From: Conus ventricosus
Taxonomy: Eukaryota; Mollusca; Gastropoda; Neogastropoda; Conidae
NCBI GenBank assembly: GCA_018398815.1
Contig: CM031620.1
Location: 67,296,698 to 67,360,697, forward strand
Direction of reading: 5' to 3'
Length of the DNA stretch: 64,000 nucleotides
Shown here: positions 54,991 through 64,000 of the stretch, piece after piece
How the letters are laid out: each line of letters opens with the position of its first letter
Numbering within the stretch: the stretch's first letter is position 1
Notes under the pieces: model-generated
Seen by the model: only the letters and a program-made list of their open reading frames with translations
Databases searched by the model: none
What the model was told of the DNA's origin: nothing
Translations under genes and position numbers: made by a program

Positions 54991-56570
54991 TTAAATTTTT
55001 TCTTGTTTAGGGCGCAATGTCAATCTGGTTAGCGCCAATCATTTGCCGTCGATAGCAATCGTCATTCTGGGCTCTCACCACTGTCCAATTTGGTGCACAT
55101 TACATCCCATAGATCGGAACGTCTTTATCTCTTTTTCTTTAAAATTTTCCAATGCGTAGATGGAAGCCTAACAGGCGCGCTTACCAGCCAGATGCTTCAA
55201 AGATAGACTTTTTTTTAGCAAGTCGGGGAGAGGGTGCGTCCCTAAACAGGGCTTCTCTGTCATTGCTAGGATATGGACACGGCATCTACCCCGTGTTCGG
55301 TGGTTGACCCATCACATCTTGCGCACCTTTGTGCACAGTTGTGGCTGAGAACGTCCCCGAAGTACCAGCCGCCATGGCAAAGTCGTTAGTGTCGCGGACC
55401 CCTTGATTGGAGATCATGGTAAGTCAGAGCCATTTATTTTTGGGATTTTTCTGCCCCGACCGGCTCCTACACAGAGTTGAGTTTGCTACGTGCTCAGTTG
55501 GGAAGACGGGATCACACAGTCGAGTTTCATCCACTTAAAAGGATGCGTCTCTGAGAGTGTTGCCAAAATTTTCCCGACCAACGATCACACTGCAGGTGTC
55601 TGTCTCTCTCGGGCCCAGTTGACGCCAGGATAAATCATGAAAGACAGCGTTACAGTAAGCCCCTCACCATTCTCAAACCTGGAATGGAAATCCATAGCAT
55701 CATCTTCATCACTCTCATCCTCATCGATCATATCAAAAAATGACTCGGATTCTGTGGCCGTTTATATCCTGCTCTCATGGTGGCCATAGTTTCGATATCC
55801 TCTCTACACCCATGAACTTGGTTCGAGTTGGGGTCGAGTCTGGGTCGCCGGTATCGGCAAATTCATGAGGGCTGTCGTTGGGCGACGTGGCAGCGCCCTC
55901 CGAAGGAAGTTTACTCACGCCGGCTCCGCGACTAAAGCAGTTACTGTCGTCGCAGGGGGCTTAGTAGGTGGGGGTCCTGGGGTACATTGGATCAAACAAG
56001 CGCCACTGAACACCACCGAAGTGACTCGGCAGCAGTGCAGTTTTCTCCTCAGGTGGGTTTTCCTCTTGACGACTTGACATTGCTGCTCTCTGTGGATTGC
56101 CGGGGCCGGGGCTGTGGGGGGACAGGGCCCGGGGTTCTGCAGCCTTCTTCAGTGCTGCAAACTTCGATTTATTCTAAATGAGGGATGAACACGGTGTGAG
56201 TAAAAGCTATGACGGTGATGGTGACTGGTTCTGTGAGAATCTGATCTGTGGGTACCCTCTGGACTACTCGGTCATCTTGACAGAGAGAAGGCTTTTTGAA
56301 CTGTACCTCCAGTTGCATATCCGTTTTCTACGCGCTATTCATCCATAGCATGATCAGGTAATATCCCTACAGTTTCATCAAGCCACTGATAACGATCTTC
56401 TCCCATCCAAGGAGCGAGTGTGATGTGATGTCCATTCGACTTACGCTAACCTCTAGCGTAACAGCTTCCAGACGAGGCAGACTTGGAGGACGATACCAAT
56501 ACTGAGGTCGATTGCTCCGTGCATTTTTTTTTTTTTTTGGTGTGTCTTAGCCGTTGACTTTGGTTTTGTA
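54990..56570 (-). pseudogene. Decayed or error-broken coding sequence, unrecognised protein
   Basis: Conceptual translation of the - strand is strikingly protein-like over long distances, interrupted by isolated stops and frame changes. From 5' to 3' it includes GEDRYQWLDETVGILPDHAM (about 56420-56350), VENGYATGGTVQKAFSLS, PSSPEGTHRSDSHRTSHHHR, FAALKKAAEPRALSP, SSRQEENPPEEKTALLPSHF (about 56065), HEFADTGDPDSTPTRTKF (about 55860), the acidic ESESFFDMIDEDESDEDDAM (about 55750-55690), DTNDFAMAAGTSGTFSATTV (about 55400-55335) and REALFRDAPSPRLAKKKSIF. A gtaagc-type donor follows ASG near 55180. The + strand over the same region has only short frames. It may be exons of a host gene in poorly polished sequence, or a pseudogene or element gag. 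I name no family. Confidence 0.4.
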
Positions 56571-57014
56571 ACATTGAGCTTCAAGCTGATTTTGATGAGG
56601 ATCTTGTTGACCTGTTGACAGGAACGTCAATCCCAAAGATTGGTGGTTATTGCCTGTAGAAGACCTAATTCATGTAGATGAAGGCTTGTCCGACTGTCTT
56701 TTTTCATAAAAGTACCTGTTACAGCTGGGAGCAGATGAAGTCAGTCTCTCAGAAGCGACGACTTAACTCACATCCGTTTGGCATGCTCGTCGAAAAGAAG
56801 TTCAAAAGTTGTCCATTTTGTCTCTGTCGTAACGAGATGTTGGACGAGAGAGGAGGGCCAAATACGCGACTGTCAATGTCAGTTATCCTCCCTTCCTTTT
56901 TCCTTAATTACTGGCTGCGCTGACCGTTTTTGTCATATGCTGTGCTACAGTTCCATCATCTTACATTGTAGCTGGCCACACCATATATTGTAATGTGCAG
57001 GAATAGTAAGCCTA
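56571..57014. other. Unresolved sequence
   Basis: Short open frames on the + strand (56678-56923) are unrecognised. No repeat is evident. Confidence 0.4.
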
Positions 57015-57293
57015 TTATTTTTTAAACCAAAAATTAGCTATTGATTCACAACAACGTAGGACTCTTTCTCCACACGCTCTTACACCAACAAAGTATTTGA
57101 TACTCTGCTCACACCATATTTTGAGAAGTGTCTTTTGTCCATGCTTGTGGGTCCCGCTCAGGCGTGTTGGTAGTTGTGGTCGCCTTGGTGGTGGAGTCAA
57201 AAGCTGGGCGAGATGGTCAGTCTCTGTCTTGCCTTGCGTGGTACCGCAGTTACTAGTAGGGCTGTCTGACCTGTAACACCAACTGCATGTCAC
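57015..57293 (-). CDS. Unrecognised 92-codon open frame, possibly part of the - strand coding-like region
   Basis: The frame contains GKTETDHLAQLLTPPPRRPQ, LSGTHKHGQKTLLKIWCEQS and FVGVRACGERVLRCCESIAN, ending in a stop at 57015. Composition is natural with several Cys. It lies on the same strand as, and upstream of, the coding-like stretch at 54990-56570. No motif identifies it, and it may be chance. Confidence 0.25.
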   Translation of the reverse strand: MTCSWCYRSDSPTSNCGTTQGKTETDHLAQLLTPPPRRPQLPTRLSGTHKHGQKTLLKIWCEQSIKYFVGVRACGERVLRCCESIANFWFKK

Positions 57294-57324
57294 AAGTACG
57301 GGCTATGCTCCCTCTAGGAAAAAA

Positions 57325-57610
57325 AAATTAAATGTAATTAATAGCGAACCGCCAAAAAAAACGTAGACAAACGAATCACAAGACCAAACACGGCGCGTCC
57401 ATCTGCGCTGAAGTGAATGAAGATAAGTGATTGCTCGTTCATTTTCGTTGTTCTGAGTGTTTTGTATCTTGCCTGAAGAAGACCTAAGAGGTCGAAACAC
57501 ATCGTGTTTTTCTTGTAATTCATTTGTTCACGTTTTTCTTGGCGGTTCGCTATAATACATTTAAAATTTGTTTAGATTTCCGCCTGCAGTCGCCTCACTT
57601 TGCAACTAGA
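57325..57610 (+). mobile_element. Penelope-like repeat with hammerhead-like core (copy 2)
   Basis: The left part (57325-57400) is the inverted aatgtaattaatagcgaacc arm. The right part (about 57410-57610) runs in + orientation through gaatgaagataagtgattgc, the core and ggcggttcgctat to gcctgcagtcgcctc. The core at 57473-57498 reads CUGAAGA, one A, GACCU-AAG-AGGUC (5-bp stem, 3-nt loop), GAAAC. This resembles a hammerhead catalytic core. The copy at 39410-39785 shares both ends. Coding sequence is absent. Confidence 0.6.
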
Positions 57611-58086
57611 TCTCTCTCTAGGAAGTCAGAAACACTACAGACCATGACCTTGTTTGATTCCTGTCTCTGCAAAACGCTTGTCAATCTGCAAGCCTTGCAT
57701 TCCTTGCGTATATTTGGTGACATTCACTTCCGCATTTTTTGTTTGTTTTGTTTTTGCTTTTGGTTTGCTTCTTTTCTCATCACTTGCGTTGAGGAAGGTC
57801 AACCGTTTACCTTCCTCTCCCCTTCCCCAAGCATAGCTTGTTTGCTTCATTTTTGTTATCGACCTAACATCCACCCTCGACCTCCACAAATGTCACTTGT
57901 GTTGCTTTGATTGTTGACGTAGTGCCGCTTTTCTCTCCCCGACAGCCCCCTCCCCTCCCCAACATTTGTTCTTTAATCTTTCATGTTACCTCTCTCCTCC
58001 TCCAATGATCAGTTTCTTTCCTTGATTGTTTATAAGACGCCACCCCCTCCCCCTCCCTTGTCCCCAGGTTGCAGTTTGTTTCTTTG
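57611..58086. other. Unique sequence, nothing recognised
   Basis: C/T-rich, with short open frames only. Confidence 0.4.
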
Positions 58087-58262
58087 GTTGATGATGTTAC
58101 ACTTATCCACACTTCCTGTTCCAGTTAGTCAATGTCTTAAAGTGATGATGTTACACTTTCCCACACTTCCTGTTCAAGTTAGTCAATTTTCTTTAGGTGA
58201 TGATATTACACTTATCCACACTTCCTCTTCCAGTTAGTCAAAGTCTTTGGGTGATGACGTTA
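58087..58262 (+). repeat. ~54-bp tandem repeat, about 3.3 units
   Basis: gatgatgttacacttatcca then cacttcctgttccagttagt and caatgtcttaaagt repeats starting near 58090, 58144, 58198 and (partial) 58252, with few substitutions. Confidence 0.9.
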
Positions 58263-59300
58263 TTGCCTTCCTTCTCCTTGCCAAGATATCAGGTTGTCTT
58301 TGGCTTTGAGGTTGTAGCTCCCCGACTTCTCAAACGTCAGGGTGTCTTCCTATTTGTCTGTGTGTTTGCTGTTTTTCTTCCTTGTTACCCACACACCCAT
58401 TCCAGTTTCTTTCATTTTCGCTAAACAAGTACTCTCCTAAAAACAAAACAAAACCACAAAAAAAAAGCCAGATCAGCTTCAGGAGTTACGTGAGGAATGA
58501 TGGTGGAACGTATTATTCGGAAAGAAGCAGACTGCGGGTTCGTGAGCTCAAAAATCATCGCCTACTCTTTGACGATCTCGCAAACGCTGTTGCCACTATA
58601 AACTGTGATTTACGGTCTTTCAGCTGTCTTTCAACGTTACTCAATATCACTCAACCGCTTACTTCATAGTTGCCTTTTGACCCGTTGTTCTGAATGGATC
58701 TCTGTCATATAGATTCCCTTTTATCCATGATGTAAGCAAGTATGTGTCATGACGCCACTCTCTTCAGTCCAATGCTTGCCACCAACAGCCTTTGTTGGCC
58801 TCGGCAAGAGAGATGTAATGAAGATCATCGTGAGCTGATGGCCGCTTCATTTCATTGCAGTGCACAAGAAGCCAGAACAAACAGCCCTTGAGAGAGAGTT
58901 CCTGTGTGTGGTCTCTGTGTTAGCACCATGGCGAGCTAGATTTGCAGCACTGACCATCTCTCCTCCATCGGGTGATCTTCAAACTTTGAGGCTCAACTCC
59001 AGTCTGCCCGCACCAGGTCACATTTCACATCAAGGACACAAAAGTGCTTGTCATCGACTTGTTCATCAGTCCTGGATCTATTTAATACCAGGTAAAACAT
59101 ACACAAGAAAACATTAAACAGACAAGTAAACGGTGGAGCATTCTTTGGCAGACGATGGACACGTGAATCGATCGAGTGAGACATGCCAGCAGAGCAGGTA
59201 TGCAGTCTGCTGCGCAGTAGCGCTGACCTCTCTGATGCAAACATATGAAGCCACCAAAATGTCATACCAAGTCACAAAACATACATCTGGCTTTTTCTTC
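58263..59300. other. Unresolved sequence with one weak exon candidate
   Basis: At 58860-59015, following ttcattgcag, an open stretch reads HKKPEQTALEREFLCVVSVL, APWRARFAALTISPPSGDL and LRLNSSLPAPG before gtcaca. The acceptor is good and the donor weak. The protein is unrecognised. Another open stretch at 58480-58600 is likewise unassigned. Confidence 0.3.
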
Positions 59301-59316
59301 TTTTTTCTTTGCTTTT

Positions 59317-59317
59317 T

Positions 59318-59348
<31 letters not shown>

Positions 59349-59349
59349 T
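59317..59349 (+). repeat. Poly(T) to poly(G) junction
   Basis: About 12 T followed by about 20 G. Low complexity. Confidence 0.85.
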
Positions 59350-60045
59350 GCGGGGTGGGAGGGTGTGTTTGTGTGTGAAAGAACGATTCACGAGAAAAAA
59401 AATCAGAAAAATCAAACAATAAAAACCGCCAACGCATCTACAGCAATGACAGTTCCATCAATTTCCCTCCAGAGAATTCAAAGAGAAAAAATTACAATCA
59501 TTATGGTAAAAAAATTCACAATGGTGTGTGGGGTGACAGAATGCTCGTGAATGACACTTCGAGGATGCCCGTCCAGTTAGTCGGGCCATTGCGCGGAACG
59601 TCTGCCTGAACGGTCAATTCTGCTCCAGCCATAGAAACAAGTGCAAGATTTGTACTAAATCTCGACTAGTACAAAATGTACCCCCTAATCCCTCCTGCCT
59701 CACTGAACACCCGGGATCAGAGTCAGGATGGGTGGATCTGTCGGATTATGGGACCAAAACTTACATCGTCATCAGGGGCATCTACTGCGTCACCTCAACG
59801 GGGCCCTCTTCCCCATCTCTTGTCGTTTTATCCATTTATTGACAGAATCATTTGCCTGCAACCCTGTACTGTGGGATCTCTTGACACAGCAAATATGGTA
59901 TAGCGTATGGACACACGCATTGACACTTCCTTGATGAACATGAATCTAAAACATCATCATCGTCGATCTCACCACGTGGATGGAAAACGGACTCTGGAAA
60001 GTCAATCCATCACGAAAGAAGCGCAGTAGTGCTCCACGGCATTCC
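59350..60045. other. Unresolved sequence upstream of the L2-like LINE
   Basis: It may include very decayed LINE sequence, but no endonuclease motif was found. Confidence 0.4.
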
Positions 60046-60047
60046 AC

Positions 60048-61430
60048 ATGTCGTCGTTGGCCGTTACGATAGCTGTTGTTCTCGCCCAACTGTCTGAACA
60101 TCTCTCTGTAAACAATATCTTGAACTCAAACCAGTCAGCCTACGGGCTGGCCATAGTACCGAGACAGCGCTTCTCAAGACGGCAAACGATCTCCTCACAG
60201 CTGTTGATGGAAACAAAGTTTCTCTTCTCTCTCTCCTAGATTTGTCTGCTGCTTTTGATACAATAGATCACTCCTATTCTTCTCTCAAGACTCAACACTT
60301 CTTTTGGTCTTTCTGGTTCTGTCCTTTCCTGGTTCTCTTCATATCTCTCTGATCGCACGCAAAACTGTTTCAGTGAAAGATGTTAAGTCTTCAGCAAGAG
60401 CACTTCAGTTTGGTGTCCCTCAGGGATCTGTCCTGGGACCGGTTTTGTTTGTGCTGTACACCCAGCCTCTCAGCCATTATCAGCCAACACTCTCTCCTTC
60501 ACCATAGCTTTTCAGATGACAACCAGCTGTATCTCTGCCCATATCAGTCAGCTTCATGAATAATCTCCTCTTCTCAAGCATGCATTACCGATGTTAAATC
60601 ATGGATGCACAACAACAAACTACAACTTAACGCAGACAAAACTGAAATAATCCTCATTGCTTCGAAACACACTATTAGAACTCATTCTCTCCCTAGTTCT
60701 ATAAATGTTGATGGAAACGAAATAAATATCACTGCCTGTTCGTAACCTCGGCGTTACACTCGACCAAAACTCTCTTTCAAACAACATATCTCTAATGTGT
60801 GCAAGTCCTGCTACCTTGAACTTCCTAGAATCAGCTCAGTTCGCCGCTTCCTTACTCAAAATGCTCTGAAGACTCTAATCTGTGCTTTTGTCCTGCCTCG
60901 GCTCGACTGTTGTAACTCCCTCCTTGCCGGTTGTCCCTTAACGCTCATCTCTAAACTTCAAAAAGTTAAGAACAATGCCGCCCGTCTGATCTCCCGCTCC
61001 TCTAGATCTGATCACATATCACCAATTCTGTCATCCTTACACTGGCTCCCAATTCAGTCTCGCATCGACTTTAAAGTTCTCCTCCAGGTTTTCAAATCGC
61101 TGAATAATCTGGCCCCCTCCTACCTCTCTGACGCTCATCCACCGATTCTCGTCTGCTTAGCCTTCCCTCCGCTCGCCTGAAAACTTCAGGCCAACGACCT
61201 TTCTCTTACCAGGCACCTGCTCTGTGGAATAGTCTCCCTTCTTCTCTGCGTAACACGGACTCTTTAGAGACCTCCCTAAAGACACATCTTTTCCTCGAAC
61301 TGATTAACGATATCCACTTACCACTGTGCGCGTGTTTTGCTGGGGTTGAACGCGCTCCTGTGTTATGTCTGCGTGTGAGAGGTTTTGGGGTCTTTTTGGG
61401 GGGGGTTTCTTTTTTCCCCGGCGGTGTGTG

Positions 61431-61500
<70 letters not shown>

Positions 61501-61625
61501 CGCGCGCGCGCACGCTTTGAATTAGAATGATTATTTTATCATGTTTTTTCTGTAATACGCCCTTTGGGCTCTTGTGAGGTAAAGCGCTCTATAAATATCC
61601 TATTACATTACATTACATTACATTA
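60048..61625 (+). pseudogene. 5'-truncated L2/CR1-like LINE: RT, C-terminal region, 3' UTR and (CATTA)n tail
   Basis: RT motifs appear across frames: [20 protein letters not shown] (about 60070-60135), [14 protein letters not shown] (about 60237), FGVPQGSVLGPVLFVLYTQP (about 60410), FSDDNQLYL (about 60508; the usual FADD reads FSDD), and LQLNADKTEIILIASK-like text near 60620. The C-terminal part is an intact-looking frame: LICAFVLPRLDCCNSLLAGC (about 60878), KVKNNAARLISRSSRSDHIS (about 60965) and LHWLPIQSRIDFKVLLQVFK (about 61038). The 3' end has gaggtaaagcgctctataaa followed by cattacattacattac, the typical L2/CR1-like terminus. A GT microsatellite has expanded in the untranslated region at about 61423-61498. 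Frameshifts and 5' truncation make it inactive. Confidence 0.85.
61423..61498 (+). repeat. (GT)n microsatellite in the LINE 3' UTR
   Basis: About 38 GT units with one early gcgt interruption, followed by a short gcgcgcgcgc tract. Confidence 0.93.

Positions 61626-61671
<46 letters not shown>
61626..61671 (+). repeat. (CA)n microsatellite at the LINE tail
   Basis: About 22 CA units begin directly after the CATTA tail. Confidence 0.93.
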
Positions 61672-61675
<4 letters not shown>

Positions 61676-62380
61676 CGCAAACAGCAATATGGGAAATAAC
61701 TCTTTCAACCCATAAATCTACTATTAATTACTTCCCTGGAGAAGAACCGACTCCCGTGTTCACTCTTTAACTGACTCTAAGGGAGAATCCATGCTCCACT
61801 CGATCTTGACAGAAGCCTGCACTCTCCTTAATTCACTGCCCTTATGCTTTTGCTTATTATTCAGCCTGGAAACGGTAGTGCGTAGCTGACAAGGTTATAA
61901 TAAAACTAAAATTGTGTAGCCTTTTATTTGCACATTCATTTATCTGTTTATCTACCTCTTTACCTGATTTTCATTCCTACTAATTCATTCATCATTTACT
62001 TTACATAAAGATGCCTTGGTGATGTAGCTCACAAGTAAAGATGCGACAGGTTTAGCATTGCGTAGTGCAGTGCAGTCTGTTACACCCCCCCCCCCCCCCC
62101 CCCCCCCCCCCCGCCCCCACGTGCCGTGTTCCTTAGACCATCGTTCAAATCTTGTCGCATGCTTGCACATTTAACCACATATATTTACAGGCGTGTTTTG
62201 TTCTTCCCCAAAAGTGTGTGGGAAAAATAAGCTGAAAGTTGTGTGGCTGCTGTCAGCAGTTCAATCAAGACAAAGTGTGAGGGTACCAGATCACCTAACG
62301 AATAGAACGAGCTCACCACAATACTGAAACAATACGATTCCGCTCTAAAGTCCCGTAGTAGGCTACGGCAAAAAGTTCAG
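61672..62380. other. Unique sequence with poly(C)
   Basis: Poly(C) of about 26 nt at 62086-62112. Nothing else recognised. Confidence 0.5.
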
Positions 62381-62440
<60 letters not shown>

Positions 62441-62657
62441 CGTGTACGTGCGTGCGTGCGTGCGTGTGTGTGTGTGTGTGTGTCCATGTTTATGTATACT
62501 GGCACGTATGTACATGAATGTGAGTGTGAGCATGAATCGGCCTCCACAACATGCAGGTATGCTCATGCACATGTGCGCGCGCGTGTGTATGTGTGTGTGT
62601 GTGTGTGTGGTGTGTGTGTGTGTGTGTGGTGGTGTGTGTGTGTGTGTGTGTGTGTGC
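62381..62657 (+). repeat. GT microsatellite cluster
   Basis: GT runs at about 62381-62439, 62464-62483 and 62585-62656, separated by gcgt units and unique sequence. Confidence 0.92.
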
Positions 62658-63156
62658 TGTAGGAAGCCAATTTTGTGTTCGAGGTCTACAATAAACCAAA
62701 GCAGGTGAGTCGAAGGGGTGAGACAGCAAAACTAAGACATTAAATACCAAATTAAGTACGCCTCGAGACTAGGAGGAGTGGAAGGTATGGCCTCTATGGA
62801 AAGGATTAGATTATAGTTTTTATGTCAAAATTCACCTTCCCCCTCTCTCCTACTTGTGGTGGAAGGAGCAGCTTTCGACTACTAACCATAAAAAACTCAA
62901 GACTGGTTCAGGGGTAATTCACCTTAGGTTTATGCACTTAAAATGTTTTGTTCTCCAAGTGACAGACAGATTTAGAAAGTGGTTCATATATGAAATGATT
63001 TATGAACTGAAAGTGGACATGTATATACTTGGTAGGCTAAGTGCAATTTCACACCCAAAACTTCCCTTTTCTGTACAAGATTATAAATATAGAAATTATT
63101 CGAAACTTCATGAAATTCAACCTGTCTTTGCCTGGTTTGGCCTTTCCCTTACTTTA
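62658..63156. other. Unresolved sequence
   Basis: A 126-codon + frame (62854-63234) starts with a lysine/threonine-rich segment and runs into the tandem repeat that follows. It has no recognised domain. Confidence 0.35.
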
Positions 63157-63695
63157 TTTCATCATAAAGAGAAGGAAGGTTTTGGCCTTTTCCCCACTTT
63201 ATCTTTATCGCCTAGGAGCAGGCGATACATATAGATCTGCCTTAGAGAGGGATTGCGATGGTTCCCTCATGCAGCTAGTGAAGGGTTTTCATATTTATAA
63301 AATACGTTTTCTTCATCTTCACCACCACCACCACCACCACCACCACCACCCCCACCACCCCTTTTTTTCTTTTTTTTCTCCTTTTTTTCCTATTTAATTT
63401 CAAATCTTTGCCAAGTCATTACCACAATGATGGAAGGATTGTTAACCTACACTTGTTTTCCCGCACTACTTAATTGTTCAGCATTATCTCATCATAAAGA
63501 GAAGGGAGGCTTTGGCCTTTTCCCCACTTTATCTCATCATAAAGAGAGGGAAGGTTTTGGCCTTTTCTTTACTTTATCTCATCACAAAGAGAAGGAAGGT
63601 TTTGGCCTTTTCCTTACTTTTATCTCATCATAAAGAGAAGGAAAGTTTTGGTCTTTTCCTTCTCCCACTTTATCTCATCATAAAGAAAATGAAGG
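63157..63695 (+). repeat. ~45-bp tandem repeat (tcatcataaagagaaggaag), one displaced and five tandem units
   Basis: tatctcatcataaagagaag then gaaggttttggccttttcct repeats near 63487, 63531, 63576, 63623 and 63672, with a related single unit at 63157-63205. Between them is a (CAC)n run at about 63319-63358. Confidence 0.88.
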
Positions 63696-64000
63696 TTAGG
63701 TTGATTTGAGCTGGAGTCCAGTGGGTACACGAGAACTTATGTTGCGGTGGGGTTGCCCACGGGGAGGAGAGCCCAGTGGGCAGATCTCTCTCCTGTTTGT
63801 TGATGTCATCACTTAATGCAGGCCAGCTGCTTAGTCGGTTGGCCACGTGGCCACAGGGATTGTTGTTCTTGTGCTGGACCAGTCGTGGTGGACGCCGTAA
63901 TATGTTTCCAGACCCTGGAGGTTACAGAATTTGATGAGCGTCTAGGATTCCGGCAAGGCGGGTCCTCACACTTGTCTTCTGAACTTTCAGGAAAGTGTGA
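63696..64000. other. Unique sequence at the window end
   Basis: GC-balanced and non-repetitive. It contains small palindromic words (ggccacgtggcc near 63840) but no gene signal. Confidence 0.45.

Noticed and set aside
56178..56348. 57-codon + strand open frame (MRDEHGVSKSYDGDGDW)
   Set aside because: The - strand over the same bases carries the longer coding-like stretch. This frame is probably its shadow.
59114..59437. Lys/Pro-rich 107-codon - strand frame
   Set aside because: Produced by the poly(T)/poly(G) tract and flanking low-complexity DNA.

Overview
This is eukaryotic, repeat-dominated genomic DNA with no prokaryotic-style operons, no rRNA and no intact protein-coding gene that I can recognise. 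The mix of decayed non-LTR retrotransposons of several clades, a Gypsy-type LTR relic, a tRNA-derived SINE, satellite-bearing Helentron-like elements, very abundant CA/GT/CT microsatellites and long poly(C)/poly(G) runs suggests a marine invertebrate. A mollusc (gastropod or bivalve) is my best guess; this is inference from repeat style, not from a diagnostic gene.

Layout. 1-8.9 kb is homopolymer-distorted sequence without credible coding signal, probably poorly polished long-read consensus. 8.9-24.5 kb is a satellite-rich block: a 25/56-bp minisatellite, a Helentron-like element filled with ~145-bp palindromic satellite units (9.98-11.79 kb), a second element with ~140-bp terminal inverted repeats and its own palindromic satellite (13.22-14.55 kb), a 182-bp imperfect palindrome, the 3' end of a LINE (15-16.1 kb), a 1.7-kb array of 21-bp units, a 4.1-kb array of 31/33-bp units, and a shorter second copy of the Helentron-like element (23.57-24.42 kb). 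24.5-32.2 kb is mostly non-coding, with long microsatellites and a 68-nt poly(C). One weak promoter/first-exon candidate lies at 30.7 kb.

32.2-51.5 kb is a graveyard of transposable elements. On the + strand there are a fragment of a multicopy nuclease-like gene family (33.6-34.4 kb), an I-type LINE with RT and RNase H (36.0-38.4 kb) followed by two very short copies of its own tail with perfect 12-bp target-site duplications, and a near full-length but heavily frameshifted I-type LINE (47.0-51.4 kb). On the - strand there are an RTE-like endonuclease (41.0-42.2 kb), another LINE EN/RT piece (43.1-44.5 kb), and a Gypsy element that kept gag, protease and integrase but lost RT/RNase H (44.8-46.9 kb). 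A tRNA-derived SINE sits inside the Gypsy copy. 51.5-64 kb is mixed: two Penelope-like repeats in the window carry a hammerhead-ribozyme-like core (the other is at 39.4 kb), a stretch at 55-57.3 kb reads as decayed or error-broken coding sequence on the - strand, an L2/CR1-like LINE with a CATTA tail occupies 60.05-61.6 kb, and small minisatellites lie at 58.1 and 63.5 kb.

The parts do not form a pathway. The biology visible here is mobile DNA and satellite amplification: elements nested in elements, target-primed insertion of tiny LINE tails, and homogenisation of array cores by unequal exchange. The most interesting candidates are the paired Helentron-like elements with expandable cruciform-forming arrays and the Penelope-like repeats with a ribozyme-like core.
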